Positions 34,625 to 43,520 of a stretch of DNA of 64,000 bases are shown here, in pieces. Made by a program: the position numbers and the translations under genes. The DNA comes from Bacteroidota bacterium (lineage in GTDB: Bacteria > Bacteroidota > Bacteroidia > Sphingobacteriales > Sphingobacteriaceae): positions 1-64,000 of the forward strand of contig JAEXHI010000034.1 of the NCBI GenBank assembly GCA_023450085.1, written 5' to 3'. The notes beneath the pieces are model-generated. The model made no database searches and was not told the DNA's origin. It was given only the letters and a program-made list of their open reading frames with translations. Within the stretch, counting starts at the first letter, position 1, and every line of letters begins with the position of its first letter.

Positions 34625-34734
34625 AAACCTCGCAGGTTTTATACCTAGCCAGTGTACTATTAGGCAAAATTGTTAGTCCCCTCCTATTGTCGAGATGAGG
34701 TTAATCGGAGCGCGTCCCTTCTTTTGGAGGGGAC
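34625..34734 (+). repeat. Composite repeat 3 (partial D + E units)
   Basis: Half D AAACCTCGCAGGTTTTATAC (34625-34645) followed by E from TGTTAGTCCCCTCCTATTGT (34671-34734). In this copy the ends TCCCCTCC and GGAGGGGA are exact complements, so the unit can fold into a stem. Confidence 0.8.
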
Positions 34735-34773
34735 ATTTTTACAGTCATTCCTATAGCTAGTAAAAGAAAAAGT

Positions 34774-34995
34774 TTAAACTGTTATAAAACCTGATGTCCA
34801 ACTATCATTGTCAACCTTATGTTTAGAAATTTCAAACCCCTCCAAATTATCCTTAAAACCAATAAGCAAAGATGTCCGTATTTGTGCCTCCTCGGCAAGA
34901 TTTCTTGTACTATAAACACCAATCAGCTTCACGTCCTCTCCATTAGTAAGTTCTTCGGACGTATGAGTATGCCATAATAAGTATACAAAATCCAT
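34774..34995 (-). CDS. Small DUF7336-like protein
   Basis: 73 residues with the pattern VYLLWH, D-x-KLIGVYST, EEAQIRTS, GF-x-D, EGFEI and W-x-SGFITV. This resembles the small bacterial DUF7336 family of unknown function. Full length appears present: it starts with MDFVYLLWHTH and ends at the final beta strand. It is isolated among repeats and has no evident partner. Confidence 0.75.
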   Translation of the reverse strand: MDFVYLLWHTHTSEELTNGEDVKLIGVYSTRNLAEEAQIRTSLLIGFKDNLEGFEISKHKVDNDSWTSGFITV

Positions 34996-35347
34996 AATTA
35001 ATATTTATTTCACGAATAAACACATTTTCAGCAAAATCACAAATTAACTAAACCCAATAAAAGTGCAAATACTTTTTGAAGCAAAAGCCAAGACTTCGTA
35101 AGTTTTAGAAACTTACGAAGTCTAAAGATGGCAATACCATTCATAAAAAGATTGAACGGAAAGCGGGACTTTTGGAACAGAAGAACCACAGGCTTTGCTT
35201 TTCTAAAACAAAGGCATACACTCGTTTTCTACCCTCATGCTTTTTACTTACCTTTGCGCCAATGAAACATTACACGGCTATATTATTCGCATTAAGGTTT
35301 TTATAACCATTGCCGTATTATTCTAAGTTTCAAAAATCCAATTTTGT
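34996..35347. other. 352-bp gap before prfC with promoter and repeats
   Basis: Holds a swapped-arm family-C palindrome, a family-B fragment (35151-35170) and the prfC promoter: a perfect -7 element TACCTTTG at 35249-35256, implying a leader of about 85 nt. No gene recognised. Confidence 0.7.
35091..35123. repeat. 33-bp palindrome of family C with arms in swapped order
   Basis: Arms AGACTTCGTAAGTTTT and GAAACTTACGAAGTCT match at 15 of 16 positions. The 11-mer cores ACTTCGTAAGT and ACTTACGAAGT appear in the order opposite to the copies at 6846, 32496 and 32798. Confidence 0.8.
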
Positions 35348-36928
35348 ATGCTTCACCCAGAGATAGAGAAAAGAAAAACATTTGCTATTATTAGTCACCC
35401 CGATGCTGGTAAAACTACCCTTACAGAAAAGTTCCTGCTTTTTGGAGGTGCCATTAACACTGCTGGTGCCGTAAAAAGGAATAAAGCCAACCAAAGTAAT
35501 ACTTCCGATTTTATGGAAATTGAGCGCCAACGTGGTATTTCGGTAGCCACTTCGGTAATGGGTTTTGAATATAGTGGCAAACGCATCAACATTTTAGATA
35601 CCCCAGGTCACAAGGATTTTGCGGAAGACACTTACCGTACGCTTTCGGCAGTTGACAGTGTAGTTTTAGTAGTTGACTGCGTAAAAGGTGTGGAAGAGCA
35701 GACTGAAAAATTGATGTCGGTTTGTAGAATGCGTAACACGCCGGTAATCATCTTCATTAACAAAATGGACCGTGAGGGTAAGGAAGCCTTTGATTTATTG
35801 GATGAAATTGAGGAAAAACTAAACATCAGTTTGTGTCCGCAATCATGGCCTATCGGACAAGGACACACTTTTAAAGGTGTTTATAGCATTTACCACAACC
35901 AATTGAACCTTTTCCATTCCGATAAAACCAAAGTAACGGATTCGGTAGTAAAGGTGAATGATTTGAATGACGATGCCCTACTTGATTATCTACAAGAAAA
36001 AGAAGTAAGCACCTTAAAAGACGAGACAGAGTTGGTGAATGGTGTTTATGGTGATTTGGATATCTCCCTATATAAAGAAGGTTTGCTAGCACCAGTATTT
36101 TTCGGTTCGGCTATCAACAACTTCGGGATTAAAGAGCTTTTAGATACATTTATTGAAATTGCGCCTAGCCCAAGACATCGTGAAGCTGAACAGCGTGATG
36201 TATTGGTGGAAGAGAAAAATTTCAGCGGTTTTGTATTTAAAATCCACGCTAACTTAGACCCTAAACACCGCGATAGAATTGCCTTTTTACGTATTTGCTC
36301 AGGTAAATTTGAACGTAATAAGTTCTATTACCATACCCGTCAGGATAAGAAAATGAAATTTGCCAACCCTATGGACTTTATGGCCAACGAGAAAAGCTTG
36401 GTAGAAGAGGCTTGGCCTGGAGACGTGGTAGGTTTATATGACAGTGGTAACTTTAAAATTGGCGATACCTTAACTGAAGGAGAAAAATTGCAGTTTAAAG
36501 GTATTCCAAGCTTCTCTCCTGCGATATTTAAAGAGGTTGAGAATATGGACCCAATGCGTACCAAACAGTTGGAAAAAGGTATTGAGCAATTAACAGATGA
36601 AGGGGTTGCCCAACTTTTTGTGATGCAGCCAGGTAACCGTAAGGTAATTGGTGCGGTGGGCGAATTACAGTTTGAGGTAATTAACTTCCGCTTGGAACAT
36701 GAGTACGGTGCAAAATGTCGTTTCCGTACCTTAACTTATAGCCGTTCACGTTGGGTAACGTCTGATGACAGGAAGAAATTAGACGAGTTTGTAAAACGTA
36801 AGCAACAACATATTGGAACAGACAAGGAAGGAAATCCAGTTTATTTATCAGACAATGATTTTATGATTGAGATGACCAAACGTGATTATCCAGATATTGA
36901 TTTCCACACTACAAGTGAACACAAATAA
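35348..36928 (+). CDS. prfC: Peptide chain release factor 3
   Basis: Class II release factor GTPase that recycles RF1/RF2 after termination. 526 residues, as expected. GTPase motifs: G1 SHPDAGKTTLTEK (Lys22), G3 DTPGHKDF, G4 NKMD, with QRGISVATSVMGF as switch region. The C-terminal GAVGELQFEVINFRLEHEYG segment is typical of RF3. Stand-alone gene with its own promoter and terminator. Confidence 0.97.
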   Translation: MLHPEIEKRKTFAIISHPDAGKTTLTEKFLLFGGAINTAGAVKRNKANQSNTSDFMEIERQRGISVATSVMGFEYSGKRINILDTPGHKDFAEDTYRTLSAVDSVVLVVDCVKGVEEQTEKLMSVCRMRNTPVIIFINKMDREGKEAFDLLDEIEEKLNISLCPQSWPIGQGHTFKGVYSIYHNQLNLFHSDKTKVTDSVVKVNDLNDDALLDYLQEKEVSTLKDETELVNGVYGDLDISLYKEGLLAPVFFGSAINNFGIKELLDTFIEIAPSPRHREAEQRDVLVEEKNFSGFVFKIHANLDPKHRDRIAFLRICSGKFERNKFYYHTRQDKKMKFANPMDFMANEKSLVEEAWPGDVVGLYDSGNFKIGDTLTEGEKLQFKGIPSFSPAIFKEVENMDPMRTKQLEKGIEQLTDEGVAQLFVMQPGNRKVIGAVGELQFEVINFRLEHEYGAKCRFRTLTYSRSRWVTSDDRKKLDEFVKRKQQHIGTDKEGNPVYLSDNDFMIEMTKRDYPDIDFHTTSEHK

Positions 36929-36936
36929 AAAGACTG

Positions 36937-36965
36937 GCCTTTCGAAATTTCGGAAGGCTTTTTAG
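36937..36965 (+). terminator. prfC terminator
   Basis: GCCTTTCGAAA / TTTCGGAAGGC (36937-36958), one G-U-type mismatch, followed by a short T-run. Confidence 0.8.
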
Positions 36966-37005
36966 TTCGAATTCTATTAATCATCTTGCTTTATGGTCTA
37001 CAAAG

Positions 37006-37093
37006 AGATCGCTTCGTCGTTCCTCCTCGCAAAGAAAAAAAAAGAGCGTCATTGCGAAGAATAGCTTGTTCCGTTTTTTCGGAAAAGCAATCT
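37006..37093. repeat. Family-F inverted-repeat element
   Basis: Begins AGATCGCTTCGTCGTTCCTC and ends with GAAAAGCAATCT; an internal GCGTCATTGCGAAGAA unit is also present. Ends pair as AGAT-GCTT / AAGC-AATCT. It resembles the dispersed CGTCATTGCGAGG...GCAATCT elements frequent in Bacteroidota intergenic regions, here with a poly-A insertion in the centre. Confidence 0.65.
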
Positions 37094-37144
37094 TAAAGCG
37101 GAATATTTATCTAACTAATATACAGACAAATAAAACTGAAGCTT

Positions 37145-38302
37145 TTAGTTTTTCAAAATCGTTACACTATCTGGATACCTCAATAAGATACTGCTTTCGT
37201 CTATCAGTTTTTTCAAGGTCTCATCTTTGATGGTATCAAGCAGCTCATTTCTAAGGTAAAAGGTCCTATCGCCCTTGCCGTTTTTCCATTGCACAATCTT
37301 ACAATTACAAGCGTGGTTATCCATGGTATTAATCACTTCCTTTATTTCGCCACCACGCCCCTGTTTAATGTACACCTCACGTATGCCTATAATATCGTTG
37401 TTTTCGCCTGCATCAAAATTCCAAGAGGCGGAAACTACCATGATCTTATCTTTATTTTGAGACAAGCGCATTAACGAAAGTCGTGGTGCCTCTATTTTAT
37501 TTTCGCTGCCTTTCACGTACGAGCGGATAGAAACTACTTGCGGGCTTTCATATTGCATGTATCCGTAATGGTCAAATCCAGCGCCATATCTCGTAAATGT
37601 GAAATAGCCATCTTTATATTTCACGTTCATGATGTTCCTCACAAATTTATGGTAACGGTTCTTGTCAGACTTACGGGCTTGTGGAGAGCCGATGTAAACC
37701 ATCCAAATCCCTTCCAAGCTATCTATTTCTGCTTGGCTGGGTTGATAAGGTGTAATTACTAAATCTTTTTTTAAGGATGACATTCTATTATTAGTATCTA
37801 TCCATTTGAAAATAGCTACACCAAGTAACACCAATAAAATAAGAATAAGGGAAAAACTGCTTTTTCTTTGACGACCAGAGGTTTTAGTACCGTCAGTTAA
37901 ATCATCCGACTCAGTAGCGATTAAATTTGGGTCTAATATGTTTTCCTCAAATTTGTTGCGAGCAACGCCATACAAATAAATATAACAGGCATCTACCAAA
38001 AAAGGGCGAGGTTTTGCCACCAATCCATTAAAGGCGTCCTTAATCTGTCCTCCAGTGATGTCGTACTTTAAATAAGGATATTCTGTGGCTTTGGAGTTCC
38101 GGTCTTCTGGATAAGTACTATGGCCAAATTCTTCGGAAGTATAGGGCAGTTGATTACTAATACCACTCAGCATCTTGGCGATGTCTTCATAGTTCCTGCG
38201 ATTGGTATTTAGGTTCAGTTTATTTCCTGTGGCTAATTCATATTTCTTAAAAACTTGTCCCAGTAAATACTCAATCTCATCCTTCCCAGATTTTAATGCC
38301 AT
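37145..38302 (-). CDS. Unrecognised single-pass membrane protein
   Basis: About 385 residues. An N-terminal helical domain of about 125 residues (LNTNRRNYEDIAKMLSGIS, YPYLKYDITGGQIKDAFNGL) precedes a low-complexity linker and one TM helix (FSLILILLVLLGVAIFKWI). The remaining 200 residues look like a beta-rich domain with an NMKYKDGYFTFTRYGAG segment. I do not recognise a family. The N-terminal domain's compact, conserved-looking signature suggests a shared module. ATG 38302 (MALKSGKDE) is preferred to a TTG at 38323. Stands alone, followed by repeat element F. Confidence 0.7.
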   Translation of the reverse strand: MALKSGKDEIEYLLGQVFKKYELATGNKLNLNTNRRNYEDIAKMLSGISNQLPYTSEEFGHSTYPEDRNSKATEYPYLKYDITGGQIKDAFNGLVAKPRPFLVDACYIYLYGVARNKFEENILDPNLIATESDDLTDGTKTSGRQRKSSFSLILILLVLLGVAIFKWIDTNNRMSSLKKDLVITPYQPSQAEIDSLEGIWMVYIGSPQARKSDKNRYHKFVRNIMNVKYKDGYFTFTRYGAGFDHYGYMQYESPQVVSIRSYVKGSENKIEAPRLSLMRLSQNKDKIMVVSASWNFDAGENNDIIGIREVYIKQGRGGEIKEVINTMDNHACNCKIVQWKNGKGDRTFYLRNELLDTIKDETLKKLIDESSILLRYPDSVTILKN

Positions 38303-38650
38303 ACGTGATATTCTTCTATTCAAAAATTAAACAACTTAGCAAATCGGCTCGTGTTCTCTTCTTCGGTTTGGTTATTGAACCTTAAAGGTATTAATAAAAA
38401 GTACAAATTAACAATACTACCACATCATCTAAAAACACACATAAACTATTATATATCAAAAAGATATAAATATTTCCGAAAAATATATCTGATTTTCTGA
38501 AATCAAAAATAAATTTTCTAAAACCAATTGGATGGCTAAACGGGCCGCTACTTCTCTAACTTTAGTTTAAAACCGACTAGCCAAAACAGCATCCAAAAGC
38601 TGACAACTCGTTGGTCAAACCAAATATTAACCTAATAAAAAAGAACTCCA
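38303..38650. other. 348-bp AT-rich divergent promoter region
   Basis: Between the unrecognised membrane protein (-) and the symporter (+). Contains nested short inverted repeats: TATATC/GATATA (38452-38468), AGATATA/TATATCT (38462-38490) and TGATTT/AAATCA (38490-38505). No gene and no clear -7 consensus was found. Confidence 0.6.
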
Positions 38651-39898
38651 TTGAAGTATCTTAAAATCTTGTATGTACAGGTCTTAATAGCCATTGTATT
38701 AGGCGTAATTGTCGGGCATTTTTTCCCTGGCTTTTCCGTAACTGCCAAACTGCTGGCCGATATGTTTATTAATATGATTAAGATGATTATCGCACCTGTG
38801 ATTTTCATTAGTATTGTATTGGGCATTGCGGGAGCTGGCGATTTAAAAAAAGTAGGTAGAGTAGGTGTAAAAGGTCTCATTTATTTCGAGATCGTAACTA
38901 CTGCCGCTATTGTAATTGGTTTAATTGTAGGTAATGTGATTAAACCTGGTAGCGGTGTTCAAAGCAACGCTGTACATGCAGAGCCCGCAACAAAGGCAGC
39001 CTCTTCGGTAGGTATTGATTGGACAGAATTCATCAAACACATTGTGCCCGACAACGCCATTGCCGCTTTTGCCAAAGGCGATATTATCCAAGTGCTGTTT
39101 TTCGGGATTTTATTTGCTGTAGCACTCGCAAAAATGGGCGAGAAAGGTAAATCGGTGATTGCTGGTTTTGAGAAGATCAACAAAATCCTGTTCAACATAT
39201 TACACATGGTGATTAAAGTTTCACCTATTGGTGCCTTTGGCGGGATGGCCTACACCATCGGAAAGTTTGGCTTTTCTACGCTGTTCGTACTGGGTAAATT
39301 ACTCATCACTTTCTACATCACAGGCTTCCTGTTTATTTTCGTTATCCTTTACCTCATTTTAAAATTCAATGGTTTTAGTTTATGGAAACTGTTGGGCTAC
39401 ATTAAAGCAGAACTATTGATTGTACTGGGCTCCAGCAGTAGCGAAGCGGTGTTGCCAAACATCATGGAAAAACTAGAAAAAGCTGGCTGTAGCCGTAACG
39501 TGGTTGGTTTAATCATCCCCTCTGGATATAGTTTCAACTTAGATGGCACCAGTATATACTTGAGTTTGGCCATCATTTTCCTAGCCCAAGTTTTTGGCGT
39601 TAACTTAACCTTGGGACAAGAGCTTACCGTAATTGGCATTTTATTATTAACGAGCAAAGGTGCCGCTGGTGTAACAGGAAGTGGTTTCTTGGTGCTTACC
39701 TCTACCCTAACCATTTTAAATATTATCCCCCTAGAAGGTATGGCCTTGCTGGTTGGTGTAGACCGATTTATGAGTGAAGGAAGAGCCATCATTAACGTGA
39801 TTGGTAACACCGTAGCTACCGTAATTATCTCCAAAAGCGAAAAAGAAATTGATATGCAACAATATCGACTAATTGTGGAGAAAGTAGAGCAGGCATAA
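38651..39898 (+). CDS. Dicarboxylate/amino acid:cation symporter (DAACS, DctA-like)
   Basis: 415 residues with about eight TM helices and the two re-entrant loop regions of the family. Segments: INMIKMIIAPVIFISIVLGI, LGSSSSEAVLPNIMEKLEKA (serine-rich hairpin HP1) and GYSFNLDGTSIYLSLAIIFL followed by SKGAAGVTGSGF (HP2). Imports C4-dicarboxylates, glutamate or aspartate with sodium or protons. The start is TTG at 38651; the first helix follows almost at once (MKYLKILYVQVLIAIVLGV). First gene of a probable five-gene operon. Confidence 0.92.
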   Translation: MKYLKILYVQVLIAIVLGVIVGHFFPGFSVTAKLLADMFINMIKMIIAPVIFISIVLGIAGAGDLKKVGRVGVKGLIYFEIVTTAAIVIGLIVGNVIKPGSGVQSNAVHAEPATKAASSVGIDWTEFIKHIVPDNAIAAFAKGDIIQVLFFGILFAVALAKMGEKGKSVIAGFEKINKILFNILHMVIKVSPIGAFGGMAYTIGKFGFSTLFVLGKLLITFYITGFLFIFVILYLILKFNGFSLWKLLGYIKAELLIVLGSSSSEAVLPNIMEKLEKAGCSRNVVGLIIPSGYSFNLDGTSIYLSLAIIFLAQVFGVNLTLGQELTVIGILLLTSKGAAGVTGSGFLVLTSTLTILNIIPLEGMALLVGVDRFMSEGRAIINVIGNTVATVIISKSEKEIDMQQYRLIVEKVEQA

Positions 39899-39935
39899 AA
39901 CCATTGGTTATTTTTATCCTTTAAAAATAAAAGTT

Positions 39936-40823
39936 ATGAAATATTTTTTGTGTTTAACATTCATCGCCTTATCTAGTATCGCCTCTTCATTTGCACAAAT
40001 CAACAGCAGCACTGTTGGCAAACAAATGTTCTATTTTGATAATAAGGGAAAGCTTAAAAGCCCAATCAAGGTTTTTTACTTTAGCCCAAAAGCCAACAAT
40101 CCCGACATGCCCATTGTGGTGATGTTACATGGTGCAAACCGAGATGCATCAGCCTATATGGATGATTTGGTAAATGCCGCAACGGTTTTTGGTTGCAGGA
40201 TTATAGCACCCGAGTTTGACCAAGAAGATTATCGTGGCGCTGAAAAATATAACCTCGGCAATGTTTACGAAAAGAATAAAAAGACTTTTTTAAGTCCTGA
40301 AAAATGGAGTTTCTCTTTGATAGAACCTTTGTTTGACCATGTGGTGGGGCAAATTAAAAGCAACAACAAAGGATATTATCTATACGGCCACTCTGGAGGT
40401 GCACAGTTTGTACATCGCTTTTTAATGTTTGTAAACCAACCCCGTGTCATTAAAGCAGCATTTGCTAATGCAGGTTGGTACACTCTTCCTGACATGAATA
40501 CCGAATTCCCTTTTGGCATCAAAAATTCTCCTGTAGACCAAGCGCAGCTTGCCCGCTTTTTTGCTACCAAAGTGTATGTATTACTAGGGATGAACGACAC
40601 CTTAACTGACGAAAAATCTTACAACACCACCGACGAAGCAGAGGCACAGGGGAAAACGCGTTTTGAGCGTGGACAATACTACTACAAAGCGGTAAAAGCC
40701 AAAGCTGAAGAAATGAAACTTCCTTTAAACTGGACAGAAATATATGTCCCAAATGTGGGCCACGACAATGGCAACATGGGGAAGTTTGCCTTCGCTAATT
40801 TCTTTATGAACATCCAACAATAA
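39936..40823 (+). CDS. Secreted alpha/beta hydrolase
   Basis: 295 residues with a signal peptide ending near SSFAQ. The alpha/beta-hydrolase fold is indicated by the oxyanion loop VVMLHGANRDASAYM, the nucleophile elbow YGHSGGAQF (Ser153) and a late Asp/His pair (LGMNDTLTDE, VGHDNG). Likely an esterase-type enzyme of the periplasm or surface; substrate unknown. Lies 37 bp after the symporter and 6 bp before the first porin, so it may release an acid that the porins and symporter take up. Confidence 0.85.
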   Translation: MKYFLCLTFIALSSIASSFAQINSSTVGKQMFYFDNKGKLKSPIKVFYFSPKANNPDMPIVVMLHGANRDASAYMDDLVNAATVFGCRIIAPEFDQEDYRGAEKYNLGNVYEKNKKTFLSPEKWSFSLIEPLFDHVVGQIKSNNKGYYLYGHSGGAQFVHRFLMFVNQPRVIKAAFANAGWYTLPDMNTEFPFGIKNSPVDQAQLARFFATKVYVLLGMNDTLTDEKSYNTTDEAEAQGKTRFERGQYYYKAVKAKAEEMKLPLNWTEIYVPNVGHDNGNMGKFAFANFFMNIQQ

Positions 40824-40829
40824 CCAAAT

Positions 40830-42191
40830 ATGACCAAACAAACAAAACTCATCACACTGATAGGGATATGTCTTTGTTTTTGCATGGCACAATTTGCTTT
40901 TGCGCAAAGCGATGAACTCTACACCAGAGATTCGACCTATACTTTCAGTGAAACCTCGGGGAACGTAAGTCTCTTGAGGTTAAAAAAAGGCTATCTCCTA
41001 GGCGATGGGATTACCTTTATTTCTGGAAAGGGGAATTTTAACCTTAGTCCTTCCCTGCAAACACTTTACTCGGTTAACACCACCAATAAAAACTTATCGT
41101 CGCCAAGCTCCACTTTTGCCATTAACAGAGCGAGGTTAAATGTGTTTTCAAATCTGTTCGACAACAAGGTAAGTTTATCTGCAAGGTTAAATTTTGCTGC
41201 AAACTATGCCAGTGTCACCACAGGCAACAGGTCCTTTAACACCGTACTTCAAGAAGCAAATATCGAGTATCGCCCTAATCGTACACACGTATTCAATTTT
41301 GGCTTGAGAGCCGATTATATTGATGGTAGAGAAACAAGAATAGAAGGGGAAAGTATTGGCTTTATTGACCGAAGCTTAGTATCTGATGCTTTTGATGCGA
41401 TATTCGATTTTGGTATTCGTTATAAAGGAAATTATAGGTTGGGCGGAAAGCATTTACTGAAACCTTACCTGTCGTTTACTACTGGCGACGGCAGAAGTGC
41501 CTTACAAAAAAACTATGGTGGTTTTAAATATGGTGTCCGATTAGATTACCTTCCTTTCGACAAATTCTCCCGTGGTGGCGAATTCTATATGGATGATTTG
41601 TATAGAGAAGAAAAACCAAAACTGGTAGTTGGGGTAGTTTACAGTTATAATGATGGAGCAACCTCTGCCAAAGGAACTAATGGCGGTCGCTGGTTATACG
41701 GCGATGCCAATCAGAATATATTATTGCCAAGTTATAGCAAATTTGGTGCAGATTACCTTTTTAAATACAACGGTTGGTATTCGATGGGAGGCTTTGTACT
41801 TACTCAAGCCAAAGTTCCATCGAACATTGCAGGCGAGTTTAGGTTAGATGGTTCTTTTAATGCTTATGCTACTTCGCAAACAGCACAGCAAATTAAAGAC
41901 AGGGTGCTATCTAGGCTGAATTTAGGTAAAGGCTTTAATGTGCAAGCTGGTTATCTATTCCCTGTTGATTGGGCGGTTGGCGCAAGATACTCTACCTTAA
42001 ACGAAAATAATGTTAGTGCTTCTTTTTCTGATTACGATAGGAGCTACACTTTCGTGACCACCAAATATCTATCAGGCCATGCGTTAAAAATACAGTTTGA
42101 GCTAGGATATAGCCAATTGAAAGAAGCCTTAAAAACAAGTACGCAAAACGGCAATTACTACAGCCAACTACAATTTACCATTCAACTATAA
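40830..42191 (+). CDS. OprO/OprP-like porin, first of a tandem pair
   Basis: 453 residues. Signal peptide to about AFAQS, then an outer-membrane barrel of the phosphate-selective porin O/P (PF07396) type with alternating strands, the TTGDGRSALQKNYGGFKYGV and MDDLYREEKPKLVVGVVYSY segments, and a terminal QLQFTIQL strand ending in an aromatic/hydrophobic residue. The family name does not prove phosphate selectivity. Similar to the next gene, so the pair probably arose by duplication. Confidence 0.82.
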   Translation: MTKQTKLITLIGICLCFCMAQFAFAQSDELYTRDSTYTFSETSGNVSLLRLKKGYLLGDGITFISGKGNFNLSPSLQTLYSVNTTNKNLSSPSSTFAINRARLNVFSNLFDNKVSLSARLNFAANYASVTTGNRSFNTVLQEANIEYRPNRTHVFNFGLRADYIDGRETRIEGESIGFIDRSLVSDAFDAIFDFGIRYKGNYRLGGKHLLKPYLSFTTGDGRSALQKNYGGFKYGVRLDYLPFDKFSRGGEFYMDDLYREEKPKLVVGVVYSYNDGATSAKGTNGGRWLYGDANQNILLPSYSKFGADYLFKYNGWYSMGGFVLTQAKVPSNIAGEFRLDGSFNAYATSQTAQQIKDRVLSRLNLGKGFNVQAGYLFPVDWAVGARYSTLNENNVSASFSDYDRSYTFVTTKYLSGHALKIQFELGYSQLKEALKTSTQNGNYYSQLQFTIQL

Positions 42192-42210
42192 CTCTAAAAT
42201 ATTCTGAGAT

Positions 42211-43479
42211 ATGAAAAAAATATTATTTTTCTTCTGCCTTGCATTAACATTCACCAATAGTGATGTAATGGGGCAACTTGTGCAACCCGATTCTACTTTT
42301 ACCTACGTGAATGGTGAGGGTACTTTTATCAAATTGGGCAAAGGCGAGGGTACAGTGATTAATTTACTAAGCGCACTTCAATCAGGCGTACAGTACGGCC
42401 GTATTGACTCGCTATCTAAAAAAACGAACAACAGCAAAATGAGCCTAAACTTGGCCAGAATATACTTAACAGCTACTAATGCAAGATATGGTGTATCGGC
42501 TGGTATGGTGACCGATTTTACAGGAACATCACCAATATTGGAAGGTTGGATTGCTTATGACTTTAATAAAAGAGTTAAAGTTGTTTTAGGGCAGAAACAA
42601 ACCCATACCAATAATCGCTTGGCCATGGCCGATGAACGTTATGCTCAAACGATGGGACAAACCATTGCAGGAAAATCTAACGATGGCATTGCCTATGGTG
42701 GATTGATGCAAAACTTTGTAGGTGCTACCCGTGAAGGAGGTTTGTTTGTAGAAACAAATTTCAGCATTAACACCGTGAGAATTTACCCTTCTTTTTCCAT
42801 CACTACTGGCGAAGGACAGAACTTTTTTACCTCACAAGGCAACATGGGTTTTAAATACGGTGGTAGGTTAGACATCATGCCTTTAGGAGATTTCACTAAA
42901 AACAATGCTTATATCGCTCATGATATTTATCGCGAAGCAAAACCGAAATTAGCCATTGGAGTGGCTGCAAGCTATAACCAAAAAGCGAGTAGCCCAATAG
43001 GAAGTGAAACTGGATTAATCACAGGCATTTACGACAATGCTGGGGTGGCCAAATTTGCAGACTACCGAAAGTTGGTTGCAGACTTCGCTTTCAAAACTTC
43101 AGGTTTTGCTTTAATTGGTGAATATGTGGTGAGCACAGTAACAGGTAAAGATTTATTTACCAATGTTGCAGCCACGAATCAATTAACTGCAGAAGTAGCC
43201 AGTTCTTATTACAACATTGGTCATGCCTTCAACGTCCAATCATCATATGTGTTTAAATCTGGATGGGCTGTAGATGGCAGATATGCAATAGTGAAGCCTG
43301 AGTTTAACGTTGCTGGTTCAAAAATTACCGACCAAAAATGGGCCAGCTTTGGCATCAATAAATTCATTAAAAACAATGCTTTAAGAATTGGTATCAACAC
43401 CAATTATATTGAGAATAGCTCGCCTACTTTTAGCGCTAAAAAATGGATTAACAACTTAGCCGTTCAAATTCTTTTATAA
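42211..43479 (+). CDS. OprO/OprP-like porin, second of a tandem pair
   Basis: 422 residues, paralogous to the preceding porin: shared blocks include TFTYVNGEGTFIKLGKGEG, ITTGEGQNF...GFKYGGRLD and HDIYREAKPKLAIGVAASYN. Signal peptide to about MGQ. 19 bp downstream of its twin and 41 bp upstream of the lipoprotein start. Probably a channel for the substrate of the symporter at the head of the operon. Confidence 0.82.
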   Translation: MKKILFFFCLALTFTNSDVMGQLVQPDSTFTYVNGEGTFIKLGKGEGTVINLLSALQSGVQYGRIDSLSKKTNNSKMSLNLARIYLTATNARYGVSAGMVTDFTGTSPILEGWIAYDFNKRVKVVLGQKQTHTNNRLAMADERYAQTMGQTIAGKSNDGIAYGGLMQNFVGATREGGLFVETNFSINTVRIYPSFSITTGEGQNFFTSQGNMGFKYGGRLDIMPLGDFTKNNAYIAHDIYREAKPKLAIGVAASYNQKASSPIGSETGLITGIYDNAGVAKFADYRKLVADFAFKTSGFALIGEYVVSTVTGKDLFTNVAATNQLTAEVASSYYNIGHAFNVQSSYVFKSGWAVDGRYAIVKPEFNVAGSKITDQKWASFGINKFIKNNALRIGINTNYIENSSPTFSAKKWINNLAVQILL

Positions 43480-43520
43480 GCTATCAATTGTCCTATTTAT
43501 CATTATTAAAGAAACAAAAC

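Larger units (their letters stand above)
34357..34773. other. 417-bp repeat-rich gap upstream of lemA
   Basis: Contains the lemA promoter area (near-consensus TATATTAG on the minus strand close to the start) and the composite repeat copies at 34435-34608 and 34625-34734. No credible reading frame. Confidence 0.75.
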
